Positions 11,501 to 20,639 of a DNA stretch of 64,000 bases are shown piece after piece. A program made the translations under genes and the position numbers. This DNA comes from Antitrichia curtipendula (Eukaryota > Streptophyta > Bryopsida > Hypnales > Leucodontaceae), in NCBI GenBank assembly GCA_951230915.1, contig OX579635.1:5828001-5892000 (forward strand), given 5' to 3'. The notes beneath the pieces were generated by a model, which saw nothing but the letters and a program-made list of their open reading frames with translations, did no database searches and was not told where the DNA came from. The stretch's first letter is position 1; every line of letters starts with the position of its first letter.

Positions 11501-12698
11501 CTAAGCGTAACGATTAGGAGACTTGAACATCTTGTATGAGGATCTATATACAAGACTTTGAAGATTTCCACAACAATTTTTGAACTACATTACCCTCTTA
11601 TATAGCTTGTTGTAGCCTATAGTTTCCTACATTAATTTATAAAGACAATTTTTGGAACTACATAGAAATTTATAAATCAATTCTCATGAACACTTTGATG
11701 GTTTCATCGTCTAAATTGGGTCAACAAAGGAAGATTCTATTTTTTAATTATGCACTATTAATGATTTTTTTATAACAACTTTTTGATCTTGTGGTGACAC
11801 CCTATATCCAAACCTTTAGTCTCATTACATCTTGTTTTATAATGTTCTAAGCTTTTATAAAGGTTAATATGTATGAATGCTCCTTTGAAAAAACATTAAT
11901 TTCCATTGTTTATGAAAGAAGAATGCTCTTTATAAATATATATTTTTGAAAATTAATAGCTTATCTCTGGAGGCTATATATTTTAGTAACTAAGATGTTG
12001 TAAGTTTTAGATTCAAGTATGTACTTACCATTTTTATCTTTTTTAGGAATGCCCCTCCCACCCTCCTTTCTATCTAGTACCTTATTTATTAAAATGGGCC
12101 ACATATAACCATTGTCTTATGCTATTATTATAGATGCTAAACCTGATGTGAATTAGATTCAACTACTTGAGTTAGGAAATAGAACCAAGTTTTATAACTT
12201 AACCAATAACATTAGATTCCAATACATATTATAAAACCCAGCCATGTCAATTAATGGAATGACATCACATGGCTAAGCCATGCCATCTATGGATGGTGGC
12301 ATATAGTTTGAATTAGTGAACCTAATTTAATAATAAATAATGGAGTTTAATTTAAATTCAATAGCTTGGGACATGCTCTAGCACAAGGCTATATGACTTG
12401 ATTAGTTCCACCTCTCTTATTGGTTGCCAATGAATATGTAATTTCTACCATGTCAAGAAACATCAAATACTGGGCTATATCTTTGAGTTGTTAGCTTATA
12501 GTTTTAATATATGGCCTTAATTTAAATAATTTGTGGTGGAGTTTGAATTAGGCTCAACTACCTAGACAATTTGGATTAGAGGGTTGAATGACTTGACCAA
12601 TTCCATCTTTTTTATTGGATGCCATTGCATATATTAAAGTAATTAAACCTAATCATGTTAGATGACATCACATGGATGAACTATATATATGGATATAC
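8539..12698. other. Non-coding duplicated DNA, no gene supported
   Basis: Several 60-70-codon frames occur (9,300-9,491, 9,835-10,047 minus strand, 11,129-11,320, 11,317-11,517) and each has a counterpart in the right arm. The paired frames at 11,129 and 11,317 differ from their partners by 6 of 63 and about 12 of 66 residues. Amino-acid change that high relative to the base divergence argues against purifying selection. They may be remnants of an old element; no domain recognised. Confidence 0.5.
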
Positions 12699-12706
12699 CA
12701 TAATAA
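12699..12706. repeat. Left 8-bp target-site duplication of the giant hAT element
   Basis: CATAATAA directly before the left terminus. It matches CATGATAA after the right terminus at 7 of 8 positions and CATGATAA (reverse strand) in the empty right-arm site at 50,437-50,444. An 8-bp duplication is diagnostic of hAT transposition. Confidence 0.85.
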
Positions 12707-12716
12707 CAGGGTTGTC
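12707..12716 (+). repeat. Left terminal inverted repeat of the hAT element
   Basis: CAGGGTTGTC; the exact reverse complement is at 32,557-32,566. CAGGG-type ends are common in hAT elements. GGACGTGACG follows a few bases inside and also occurs just inside the right end. Confidence 0.85.
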
Positions 12717-12839
12717 TATCCGGACGTGACGTGGGTTTTTCACGTCTGGATGTCATGACGTGTCCGTCCTGACGCGTCACAACCCATCGCCGATACTGAC
12801 GGGACCATCCGGAGCGCGGATGAAGTCTGTCCATTCTGC

Positions 12840-13290
12840 GACGACGTCGGGCCGTCTCCTGGACGGTGACTCCGTCACCAAATGGACATCCGTCTCTTGG
12901 ACGGAGAGCCCGTCTGTGGACAAAAAGGCCGTCCGCTGGACGGTAACCCGTCCGCTGGACGGAGAGTGGGTCGCTGGACGGTAAGCTGTCCGCTGGACGG
13001 AGAGTCCATCGCTGGACGGCAAGCCGTCCTCTGGACAGAGAGTCCGTCGCTGGACGGTAAGCCGGTCTCTGGACGGAGACTCCGTTGCTAGACGGTAAGC
13101 CGTCCTCTGGACGGAGACTCCGTCGCTGGACGGTAAGCCGTCCCTTGGACGGAGAGCCCGTCTCTGGACGGAATTCTCGTCTCCAGGACGGTAATCCGTC
13201 CTTTGGACGGCCTCTCCGTCTTCTGGACGGGAAATCGTCCCGTCCCCTGGACCGGAATATTATAGGACGGGACAGTCGCCCCTTGGACGG
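12840..13290. repeat. Left subterminal GGACGG array
   Basis: About 20 degenerate units of roughly 19-20 bp, each with a CCGTC...GGACGG mini-palindrome such as CCGTCGCTGGACGGTAAG alternating with CCGTCCTCTGGACGGAGAG. Six-frame translation yields long low-complexity frames on both strands here; these are by-products of the repeat. Subterminal repeats of this sort are transposase-binding sites in studied hAT elements, which is the likely role. Confidence 0.85.
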
Positions 13291-13352
13291 TTTCGTTGGC
13301 AAGGCTGCGGGTTTAGGGTCCACCCCATCAGCCGTCACTCCTTCTAGCTGGA

Positions 13353-13374
13353 TTTAGGGTTTAGGGTTTTAGGG
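13353..13374 (+). repeat. Short telomere-like repeat upstream of the transposase
   Basis: TTTAGGGTTTAGGGTTTTAGGG, three plant telomere-type units (one with an extra T), lying between the left array and the transposase. It may act as a telo-box promoter motif, as in some plant promoters. Possible TATA-like TATTTAAG follows near 13,408. Confidence 0.6.
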
Positions 13375-13500
13375 AGGGCTTCAAGGTGTATATTAAGGAC
13401 TTCTGCCTATTTAAGATTACTTTCCCTTGTTGATTTTGCCTTTCATGACTTGGTTGGAGTACAACCATTGCGGTAGAGCGAAGTCCAAGAAGAGTGTGTT

Positions 13501-15903
13501 GTGGTGGCACTTGTTGTGAGAGCAACAAGTGTTGTTTCCACATCACATTTCAAACAGAATACTAATCTTTTTTTTGGTGCAGGGGCAGGTAAAGGAGGAC
13601 AGATAAGAGCAATAGGTGGAGCCAGATCACAGTGGGAACCTTGGTACACACTACGGCCAGATGGAAAAGTTGTTTGCAAGTTTTGCGAAGCTTTGCTAAG
13701 CTATCGAAAGGATCGGTTGCTTTTCCATTTGGGATATAGACGAAATGACACCTTCCTTGGAGTGAGAGCGTGCACTAAAGTCAATGAAGCCGTGAAGGTA
13801 ATGTTTTTTAATTGTGGAGGACATATACCTACGGACACTTCGCACGGAACTGGACGCGACGTGGAAGTGACATCACCATCAACGATACTATCAAGTGTAG
13901 TACGTGGTGAGCAACAACATGATGCTTCAATCTCGGCAAACGATGGAGGAGAAAACACTGGGGGGCAAAGCTCTCAAGTACGATCATCGGAGGCGCCCAA
14001 CCCTAGTTTGACCCACAGTCGATCGATGAGGCAACTGTCTCTACAAGAAGGATTGAACGCATCAAACAAGCAAGTACTTGACAAGAAGTGGGCTAAGTTT
14101 TTCTACGAAGCCAATATACCATTCAATGTAGTGAGGCATCCTGCTTTTCTGGATGCAGTGAAATCAACATCGGAATCAAGAGTTGGCTACAAACCTCCAG
14201 CGTACCATGCACTTCGTACAAAGCTCATAAAATCTACAAAAGACGAAGTGGCAGCAATTGTAGCAGAGAAGACGAGGGTACCAATCCACAAATATGGCGT
14301 TACAATATGCTCTGATGGATGGGACAACGTTACACATCGACCATTGATGAATGTCATGTTGGCATGTACAAGTGGAGAGGTTTTTCTTGGATCGATAGAT
14401 ACAACAGGCGAATGCAAAGATGCTACTTACGTGGCTAATTGCATGGGTGATTACATTGACGAGGTAGGGGCACAGAACGTGGTACAAGTTTGTACAGACA
14501 ATGCAGCAAACATGTTGGCCACTGGCGCTCTGTTACTTCGTAGATTTCCACACATATATTTTCAAGGGTGTTCAGCACATGCACTTGACCTTCTACTTGA
14601 AGATTGGGGAAAACAAGATTGGATTACAAGTATGGTCAAGAAAGCCAAGTCAATTGTGAAATACATTCGAACGCATCAAATGCCACTTGCAATCTTTCGA
14701 CGACATTCTCCTAATCACGTTTTGAAAAATCCCGTTCAAACACGCTTTGCTACCATGTTCCTCATGATCGAACGTTTGGTGGAGGTGAGGGAAGCGATAG
14801 AATCGACAGTCCACGATCCGCAGTGGAATGAGTATACGCGGAGATTGGCATCCAATCAAAAGCAAAGAAAAGCTAACGATGTGCGACGATATGTGCGAAC
14901 GGATGAATTTTGGAGGAAATGCCTGAACTTTGTGCACATAGTGGAGCCCGTGTTGATTGCTCTTCGAGAGTTTGATGGCAAGCACCCGTGCTTAGACAAG
15001 GCATGGCTTGTAATGAAAAAGGTAGAAAAGCATGTTTTATCTTTGGAGGATCTACCATTTTCATTAGAGCGGAGATATGCAATTTCCGCCACCGATGATT
15101 TCTACAAGCGCTGGGACATGCTCAGGACTGATTTGCATTACGCTGGGGCTCTATTAAATCCTTTTTTACTTGACGAAGTTATGCTAATGGATGATAATGA
15201 GGCAAGAGAAGCCATACTGAGAGTTTTGCGCAAATTGGCTGTTGGAGATCAAGCATTTGCTTCAGCTTTGTCTGAGTACCAAGCATTTAGAGATCGGCGA
15301 GGCATTTTCGATGGACTTCCTGATGTAAACGCCTTGAATTTGCAACCTCACGAATGGTGGGACCTTTTCGGAGCCGGTGCTCGTACACTTGCACCGATTG
15401 CCAGAAAGATCCTCGCGCAAGTGTGTTCTGCATCATCCTGTGAACGCAATTGGAGCATGTATTCGTTTGTCCACAACAAATCACGCAATAGATTGATATC
15501 AGAGCGTGCTGAGGAATTGGTTTACATTTATACCAATTCCAAGACTCTTAGAGAAAGGGCTGCAGCAAATCTGACAAGGTGGTATACTGAAAACATGATG
15601 TCAGAGGATTCCATGACAGATGAATCTGATGGTCTAGACCGTGGTTTGGTTCTCTCTGATCCCAATGATGACGATTCAGATGATAGTTCCAATGACGACG
15701 ATGAGCCACCGTTTGATAGATTTCGTGGGGCGGGAGGAGTGCGTCCTCTAATTGATGCATCCGTATTTGACTTTGAAGAGGGGGATAACAACGACAATGA
15801 CTACGAGGGACATCAAGGAAGTCCACCACGAATGCCACAAACATGGAATGCTGGGCCAAGTGGGGGCAATACAAACGAGGACGTTGTGGCACGAGACCAC
15901 TAA
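13501..15903 (+). CDS. hAT-family transposase (DUF659 and hAT dimerisation domain)
   Basis: An 800-codon frame for the enzyme that excises and inserts the element. An N-terminal BED-like zinc finger (residues 40-85) has VVCKFC at 57-62 and FHLGYR following. DUF659-type RNase-H core follows: SDGW with Asp272, CTDNAAN with Asp333, and CSAHALDLLLED at about 357 (hAT C-x-x-H type motif). The C-terminal hAT dimerisation region has WWDLFGAGARTLAPIARKIL, then SSCERNWS with Glu648 as third catalytic residue. All three acidic residues are present, so it may be active. The tail after 690 is acidic and disordered. A 3' splice signal (TTTTTTTTGGTGCAG, ending 13,582) lies inside the annotated N-terminus, so the real exon probably starts at 13,583 and the first 27 residues may be intron; an upstream exon is not identified. 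No internal stops. Confidence 0.9.
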   Translation: MVALVVRATSVVSTSHFKQNTNLFFGAGAGKGGQIRAIGGARSQWEPWYTLRPDGKVVCKFCEALLSYRKDRLLFHLGYRRNDTFLGVRACTKVNEAVKVMFFNCGGHIPTDTSHGTGRDVEVTSPSTILSSVVRGEQQHDASISANDGGENTGGQSSQVRSSEAPNPSLTHSRSMRQLSLQEGLNASNKQVLDKKWAKFFYEANIPFNVVRHPAFLDAVKSTSESRVGYKPPAYHALRTKLIKSTKDEVAAIVAEKTRVPIHKYGVTICSDGWDNVTHRPLMNVMLACTSGEVFLGSIDTTGECKDATYVANCMGDYIDEVGAQNVVQVCTDNAANMLATGALLLRRFPHIYFQGCSAHALDLLLEDWGKQDWITSMVKKAKSIVKYIRTHQMPLAIFRRHSPNHVLKNPVQTRFATMFLMIERLVEVREAIESTVHDPQWNEYTRRLASNQKQRKANDVRRYVRTDEFWRKCLNFVHIVEPVLIALREFDGKHPCLDKAWLVMKKVEKHVLSLEDLPFSLERRYAISATDDFYKRWDMLRTDLHYAGALLNPFLLDEVMLMDDNEAREAILRVLRKLAVGDQAFASALSEYQAFRDRRGIFDGLPDVNALNLQPHEWWDLFGAGARTLAPIARKILAQVCSASSCERNWSMYSFVHNKSRNRLISERAEELVYIYTNSKTLRERAAANLTRWYTENMMSEDSMTDESDGLDRGLVLSDPNDDDSDDSSNDDDEPPFDRFRGAGGVRPLIDASVFDFEEGDNNDNDYEGHQGSPPRMPQTWNAGPSGGNTNEDVVARDH

Positions 15904-16691
15904 GTCCAGACCCTATGGATGTACAAGTTGATGCCACAATAGAAAGAGATGGTGTTGACGTTCAAAGAGGACGTGAAGAAGACGTAGTAGTACCACCATC
16001 ATTGCCCATGAGGACCACCCGCAGTGAAGGGCCCCCTCAAGGTGGAGAAGCACATATGGCCCCTCCAAATCGAGTCTCGGTTGCACAAAGGCAAATGCCA
16101 ATATTGGAAAATCTACAAATCCAAAGTTCATCAAGGCCGTCTAGTTCCGACGGCCGTCCACACGAACCAACTTTGTCGATAGGTACACGATTGGCTGGTA
16201 TGGTGTCACAGCGTGTGACTAGAAATACGACTTCATTGCGGCCACCTGTACATGCCAATAATCGAGGGAAGCGTCCACGACCACAAGGTACTACTAGTGA
16301 ACGTGTAAGTAGTAGAACGCGTAGAAGGCTGAGGAGGGAAGAAGCGGCTTCCCAACCATTTTCAAGAGAAGTTCAAACAAGAGGACCCAATACAGATGGC
16401 ATTATGGACGCAATGGGCCAACGACCTCTTCGGACGTTGTCTTCTATAGCTCGACCACAACGAAACCGCAATTCCGAGGCCTCCAGCGAAAGTGGTAGTG
16501 CAACATCCAATGATGATGGTGAATCCATCGGTGGTACTATAGGTGAAGATGGTGAGGTTCCAAGAGATAGTGATTACAGGGGGCCGGTGCCTCGACAAGG
16601 TCCACTCGAAGAAATGGGTGGTAGTGAACCAATAGTACAAGAAGCAAATGCAAATACTTCTATGCGCATTCTTAGGCATGGAAGACGTTGA
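15843..16691 (+). CDS. Disordered accessory frame overlapping the transposase end
   Basis: A 282-codon frame in a different reading frame from the transposase, overlapping its last 60 bases and ending 788 bases after its stop. It is rich in Arg, Ser, Pro and Gly with basic stretches (SSRTRRRLRREEA, NNRGKRPRPQGTT) and an acidic segment (SNDDGESIGGTIGEDGE). No domain recognised. It could be a C-terminal extension joined by an intron or a frameshift, or a second protein, as in multi-protein plant elements such as MuDR or En/Spm. The open length and gene-like codon use distinguish it from the AT-rich spacer that follows. Whether it is translated cannot be judged from sequence. Confidence 0.5.
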   Translation: MECWAKWGQYKRGRCGTRPLSPDPMDVQVDATIERDGVDVQRGREEDVVVPPSLPMRTTRSEGPPQGGEAHMAPPNRVSVAQRQMPILENLQIQSSSRPSSSDGRPHEPTLSIGTRLAGMVSQRVTRNTTSLRPPVHANNRGKRPRPQGTTSERVSSRTRRRLRREEAASQPFSREVQTRGPNTDGIMDAMGQRPLRTLSSIARPQRNRNSEASSESGSATSNDDGESIGGTIGEDGEVPRDSDYRGPVPRQGPLEEMGGSEPIVQEANANTSMRILRHGRR

Positions 16692-18017
16692 ATGTTTTTG
16701 AAAAGACAATAGGGTCTTCATGTTTTCAAATGCAATGGTTTTAGCGGCTCAATACCTTGCATATTGAAATCAGCATTAATATAAAATATGACTTTTGTTC
16801 CTTTCATTCTCATAGAACTGTTTACCCCTAAAGTCCCGAAGTCATTACACAAAAAAAACGCAAAATTGTCTTTTCTCTTGCATTTGCCTCAACATACGGA
16901 AAAAATGTTTTTTACAACATCTAACCGTAAGATCTTATACTTCACATGTTTTTTATCACGTGGTAAAAATTTCATGAAGTTTGACCGAATAGATTGAAAG
17001 ATATTAGCATTCAAACTTGGAAAAACTAGTTTTCTGAATGCTAGCTTTGCAATTTCAGATTAACTTTCACTGAGTGTGATTTATGGAAAATTGGGCCTTC
17101 GGGGCACTATTGTTTTTGAATTATTTTTTTGAATATTCAAGAATCGAGGTCAAAATTTGAAAGAATTATTGCAATTGGAAACTATGTTTGCAATCCAAAT
17201 AACACAGTGTGGTGTTTTTTTCATGTATGTTTTCTTTTTTTCAAATTTCATTAAAATTAAAATTATAAAACTATAATTTGTGTTCATTCATTCATTTATG
17301 GCCCCAGTTTCAGATTATTCTCATACATATTATAATTGATAAAATCTGATTTCCACGTTTAGCTTTATAAAATCACAATAAAATCAATTTTCCATTGAAT
17401 TTTCTGGAAAAAAAAAGCATAAATAGAAAATGAATTCTTACGTATGTTGAAAAATATTAAAATATTATGCTGATTTTCAATAAAAATATAAATTTGGTTT
17501 GATAGTCAAATTTGACTTCAAGCTTTTCTTTGTGGTTGTTTACTAGTTTTGGGCATGAAAAATTAAATAAACAATTGAAAATTTTTCTGACTAGAAATCT
17601 CTATTGATATTTGTACCTCTTGTAAAAAACTAAAAATTTAGAATCTCTTGAATTGTTTTTTCTATGTTTATTTATTTATGGCATGAAGTACAACAAAAAT
17701 GTTGACAATTACAATTTTGCACAAAACTAATTGAAATTTCTTGTAGTGATATACAATTCAAAGTTTTTAGTACTAAAGATATAAGATGTGTGTTTACACG
17801 CAATTTAAATGATAAAGTTAGGGAAGACAAGAAATTTTTTACAACTCAATGTTTAGGTAAAATACGTTTATAACTTTATATAAACCAAAATGAGTACAAA
17901 ATGCATTGAAGCCACAAAGTGTGCTACATTGCTATGGATGTCCTCAAACCCATACTATAATAACCGCATGTACTAAGTGAACACTAATTTTGCAACTACA
18001 TGGTAATACACTATTAT
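16692..18017. other. AT-rich spacer inside the hAT element
   Basis: No gene. A TTTACCCCTAAAGTCCCGAAG sequence at 16,821 onward resembles one end of the TTAA-target miniature family, but no matching other end was found, so it may be a truncated copy. Probable 3' ends of the converging transposase and kinase-like transcripts fall here. Confidence 0.5.
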
Positions 18018-19274
18018 CTAATCTTCATTGCGCGCCTGCTCTTCTTGAAGGTCTTGTTCTTTGCGGGCCTCGCGGTAGCAATCCATGGGTGGTGTCCAAA
18101 ACGTTAGAGCACCACTTAGACGTTGCACGACTCCAGTCACCGAGCGTCGTTGTAGTGGCTCCGCCTTGCACAATTCACCCAACATGGTTTGAAACGTACC
18201 AAATGTCGTAAGGTCCGGAATCATATCTACATTTCCGCGATCTTTTTTCCATACCTTCATAGCCAATTTCCCTATGGAGTATCCGTCCGTGTGTATACTA
18301 ACACACGGTGGCTTAACCCTGCGAGTAGGAGATGATGAAGTTCCTGTCTCTCCAATCAAGTACATCAACTCAGGAGCCACCCACCAATGTTGTGCTCGGG
18401 TTGCCTGAAACTTCCTTGGACAATTGAATTGGTAAAGAGAAGGGGTTTCTTCGTTGATGCGACTACCCATTCCCCAATCACATAGACCAATCCACACGGT
18501 TCTTCCATCAACATTCGGAAAATGAAGCATAATGTTCTCCGGTGTGATGTCGTTGTGCAATACAGAGCACTGTTGCACTGCATCCACAATGCAAATCATC
18601 GCCCACGCAAGTTCAGTGTGCTTGCGTCTATATGCCATGAGTCGTTTGGCTTCTTGCATTGATTGGGGAGTTGCATGGTAAGCCAACTCCCCAATTTCAT
18701 CTGGATCTCGGTTCTTCTCATCAAGGGTAAACATGGCGCCGAGAGTACCGCCATTCCACCATTGCAAATAACACTCCATGGTCATGTCATTTATAGCAAA
18801 GAATTTGATGACCCCTGGATGCTCGCACGGACATACCAATGCCTCGATGGACAACTTCTCCCTGGACTTCTTCAATTCATCCATGCGCAAGGCTGACTTC
18901 CCAGCTAATTCTATATTCTCGGAAATATGTTTTGAATTTTGAACACATACTTTGCACACCCTCCCATGCCCCCCTTGTTTGCTATGGCCAGACAAAGGAA
19001 CCACCACCACTCCTCTTTCAAGGAAAACCACTCCTCTTGCAGCTTGTTGACCAAAGGCCAAGTTCTGACTTTGTTGAAACCACGGAGCGGAACGGATGTT
19101 GCTTGAAGACAATCCACGCACTGCATCATGCCACCAATACACCTTCTTGTGCAACAAACTCAATGCTTGTTGTCTGGGCACTACACTCTTCTCAAAGCCT
19201 TTTATTTTTCCGCAACTTGGGCAAGGTTGAAGATACACGTTTGCACTTGTGACTCCAACCAATGATCGAAGCAT
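18018..19274 (-). CDS. Protein-kinase-like cargo protein
   Basis: A 418-codon frame. Kinase landmarks in order: glycine-loop-like GGHGRVCKV (about 103-111), Lys126 in LAGKSALR (beta-3), an Ile-Glu-Ala helix C region, catalytic loop LHNDITPENIML with Asp242 and Asn247, metal-binding loop LCDWGMG with Asp266 (DWG in place of DFG), and WVAPEL with Glu302 (APE). All key catalytic residues appear present, so activity is plausible though the family is divergent. Upstream of the domain is a CPSCGKIKGF segment (one knuckle), with CKVCVQ in the glycine loop. The C-terminus is charged (EARKEQDLQEEQ). The N-terminal coding seems to continue into the frame at 19,202-19,678, offset by a frame change or intron. 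Transcribed toward the transposase. Protein kinases are not a normal hAT component; capture from the host or long-term accessory function are both possible. Confidence 0.75.
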   Translation of the reverse strand: MLRSLVGVTSANVYLQPCPSCGKIKGFEKSVVPRQQALSLLHKKVYWWHDAVRGLSSSNIRSAPWFQQSQNLAFGQQAARGVVFLERGVVVVPLSGHSKQGGHGRVCKVCVQNSKHISENIELAGKSALRMDELKKSREKLSIEALVCPCEHPGVIKFFAINDMTMECYLQWWNGGTLGAMFTLDEKNRDPDEIGELAYHATPQSMQEAKRLMAYRRKHTELAWAMICIVDAVQQCSVLHNDITPENIMLHFPNVDGRTVWIGLCDWGMGSRINEETPSLYQFNCPRKFQATRAQHWWVAPELMYLIGETGTSSSPTRRVKPPCVSIHTDGYSIGKLAMKVWKKDRGNVDMIPDLTTFGTFQTMLGELCKAEPLQRRSVTGVVQRLSGALTFWTPPMDCYREARKEQDLQEEQARNED

Positions 19275-19678
19275 TCTTTCGTGCGGTCTTCATGCCAATC
19301 ATCCGCGCTCATTGTTGTCCAGAACATGTGGTGGAACTTTTGTTTAATTTTATCCACTCCCTGTAATCCGCATGAGACGTATGTTGAGTTCAACTGCAAA
19401 ATCGAATACTGATCAAAAAATTCCAACGCCACTTCATGCAGTTTGCGCGTTGCACCCTTGCTTGGCCACTTCTCCGGATTTGTAGCCTTGTGCCTCCTTC
19501 GTTGTTTTTTCTTCCCCTCCGAAGACTCTCCGCCCCCCACAGCAGCTACAGACCCTTCTGCAGCTACGGCCTCTGAAACGGGCTCTGGTGATTCCGCATC
19601 CGGGTCCATAACCGGTGCATCTCCAACACCTGTCCACCAATCATCAACCTTTCTCTTCGAGAAATCGCGACCAGCCAT
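19202..19678 (-). CDS. N-terminal partner frame of the kinase-like gene
   Basis: Reading from ATG at 19,678 (GTCACGATGGCT, a good plant start context) it begins MAGRDFSKRKVDDWWTG, followed by an acidic Ala/Glu region, a basic stretch GKKKQRRRHKATNPEKWPSK, and a folded-looking segment (LHEVALEFFDQYSIL, HHMFWTTMSADDWHEDRTKECFDHWL). Not a recognised family. It overlaps the kinase frame by 73 bases in a different frame, and the downstream frame keeps a CPSCG motif across the overlap. The two are therefore likely one gene split by an intron or a frameshift mutation. The open frame extends to 19,768 but the ATG at 19,678 is preferred because the residues before it are hydrophobic and lie in probable leader. 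Confidence 0.6.
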   Translation of the reverse strand: MAGRDFSKRKVDDWWTGVGDAPVMDPDAESPEPVSEAVAAEGSVAAVGGGESSEGKKKQRRRHKATNPEKWPSKGATRKLHEVALEFFDQYSILQLNSTYVSCGLQGVDKIKQKFHHMFWTTMSADDWHEDRTKECFDHWLESQVQTCIFNLAQVAEK

Positions 19679-19878
19679 CGTGACAGTAACAAGTAACAAA
19701 TAATCAAAATCAAAGGAATTAGGAATTCGTCTTCCACAAAGTGAAAAACCGCCCCCCTTATTCCTCAAAAAAGCCTCTACCTAGCATCCGCGCTCGCAAG
19801 CAAGGACTGCAATCAATCCAAGACAAAAGAGCACCGTCAGAGCAGGAGAGACTATGGCGAAAGTACCCTAAAAACAGT

Positions 19879-19886
19879 CTTATATA
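19879..19886 (-). promoter_or_regulatory. TATA box for the kinase-like gene
   Basis: TATATAAG on the minus strand, about 200 bases upstream of the chosen ATG at 19,678. Position and orientation fit a plant RNA polymerase II core promoter. Confidence 0.5.
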
Positions 19887-19912
19887 CCCATTTCACGTGG
19901 CCAGGGTGAACT

Positions 19913-20089
19913 GACCCCCTCGCTCGGCCCTCCGGGCCAACCCTGTTTTCCGCACCATTCCTTTTTTGCAAATTCTGAATTCATAAAGACCCCTAATTAG
20001 TTCAATCACATCAAATAATAACCCTGGATCGGCCGAAAATAGAGGGCTTTTTTTTACATGCACCCCTGGTAAGGCCGAACGAGGGGGTC
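19913..20089. repeat. Short inverted repeat between kinase-like gene and array 2
   Basis: GACCCCCTCGCTCGGCC (19,913-19,929) and GGCCGAACGAGGGGGTC (20,073-20,089) are inverted copies with one mismatch, about 143 bases apart. A second, shorter inverted pair (CCAGGGT and ACCCTG) lies inside. It could be a tiny foldback insertion or a regulatory hairpin. No target duplication was identified. Confidence 0.5.
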
Positions 20090-20099
20090 AATCCACCCC

Positions 20100-20637
20100 A
20101 ATCATTCACGTCGACGGACAGGCCGTCGAGAGGACGGACAGAGCGTCCAAGGCCGTCCAAGGCGTCCAGAGGACGGGAAGGCCGTCCAGAGGGACAAGCC
20201 GTCCAAAGGCCAAGCTGTCCAGCCCGCGGACTGGCCGTCGAGAGGACGGGAAGGCCGTCCAGGGGGGGAGACCGTCCAGCCCGCGGACTGGCCGTCGAGA
20301 GGACAGGAAAGACGTCCAGGGGGGGAGACCGTCCAGGGCCAAGCCGTCCAGCCCGCGGACTGGCCGTCGAGAGGACGAAGAGGCCGTCCAGGGGTGGAGA
20401 CCGTCCAGCCCGCGGACTGGCCGTCGAGAGGACGGGAAGGCCGTCCACGGGGGGAGACCGTCCAGCCTGCGGACTGCTTGGCCTGAGGACGGGAAGGCCG
20501 TCCAGCCCGCGGACTGGCCGTCCAGGGGGCCAAGCCGTCCAGCCCGCGAACTAGCCGTCGAGAGGACGGGAAGACTTTCGAGAGACGGGAAGGCCGTCGA
20601 GAAGGCGGGAAGGTCGTCGAGCGGGCCATTCAAAACA
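20100..20637. repeat. Internal GGACGG array, first
   Basis: Degenerate repeats of CTGGCCGTCGAGAGGACGGG plus CCGTCCAG-type units. The CTGGCCGTCGAGAGGAC block recurs at 20,231, 20,288, 20,360 and 20,416, a period of about 56-72 bp. The same core unit occurs in the same orientation in the second internal array. Long open frames on the minus strand here are repeat artefacts. Confidence 0.85.
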
Positions 20638-20639
20638 GT

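Noticed and set aside
11129..11517. Two adjacent 63- and 66-codon frames kept in both arms
   Set aside because: Amino-acid differences between arms are too many for constrained genes; kept only as possible relics.
12840..13290. CRISPR-like array
   Set aside because: Regular short repeats, but units are degenerate, palindromic and without unique spacers, in a eukaryotic transposon.
12658..13338. Long frames on both strands (up to 226 codons) through the left array
   Set aside because: They follow the GGACGG repeat period in several frames and both strands and encode only low-complexity Arg/Pro/Ser/Asp-Gly peptides; the same happens in the other three arrays.
14176..15092. Antisense frames inside the transposase
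   Set aside because: Shadows of the 800-codon frame without independent features.
16821..17120. Complete TTAA-target element in the spacer
   Set aside because: Only one end-like sequence is seen; no partner end or TTAA on the other side.
20011..20633. Three overlapping 145-175-codon minus-strand frames
   Set aside because: Products of the internal tandem array, not conserved protein.
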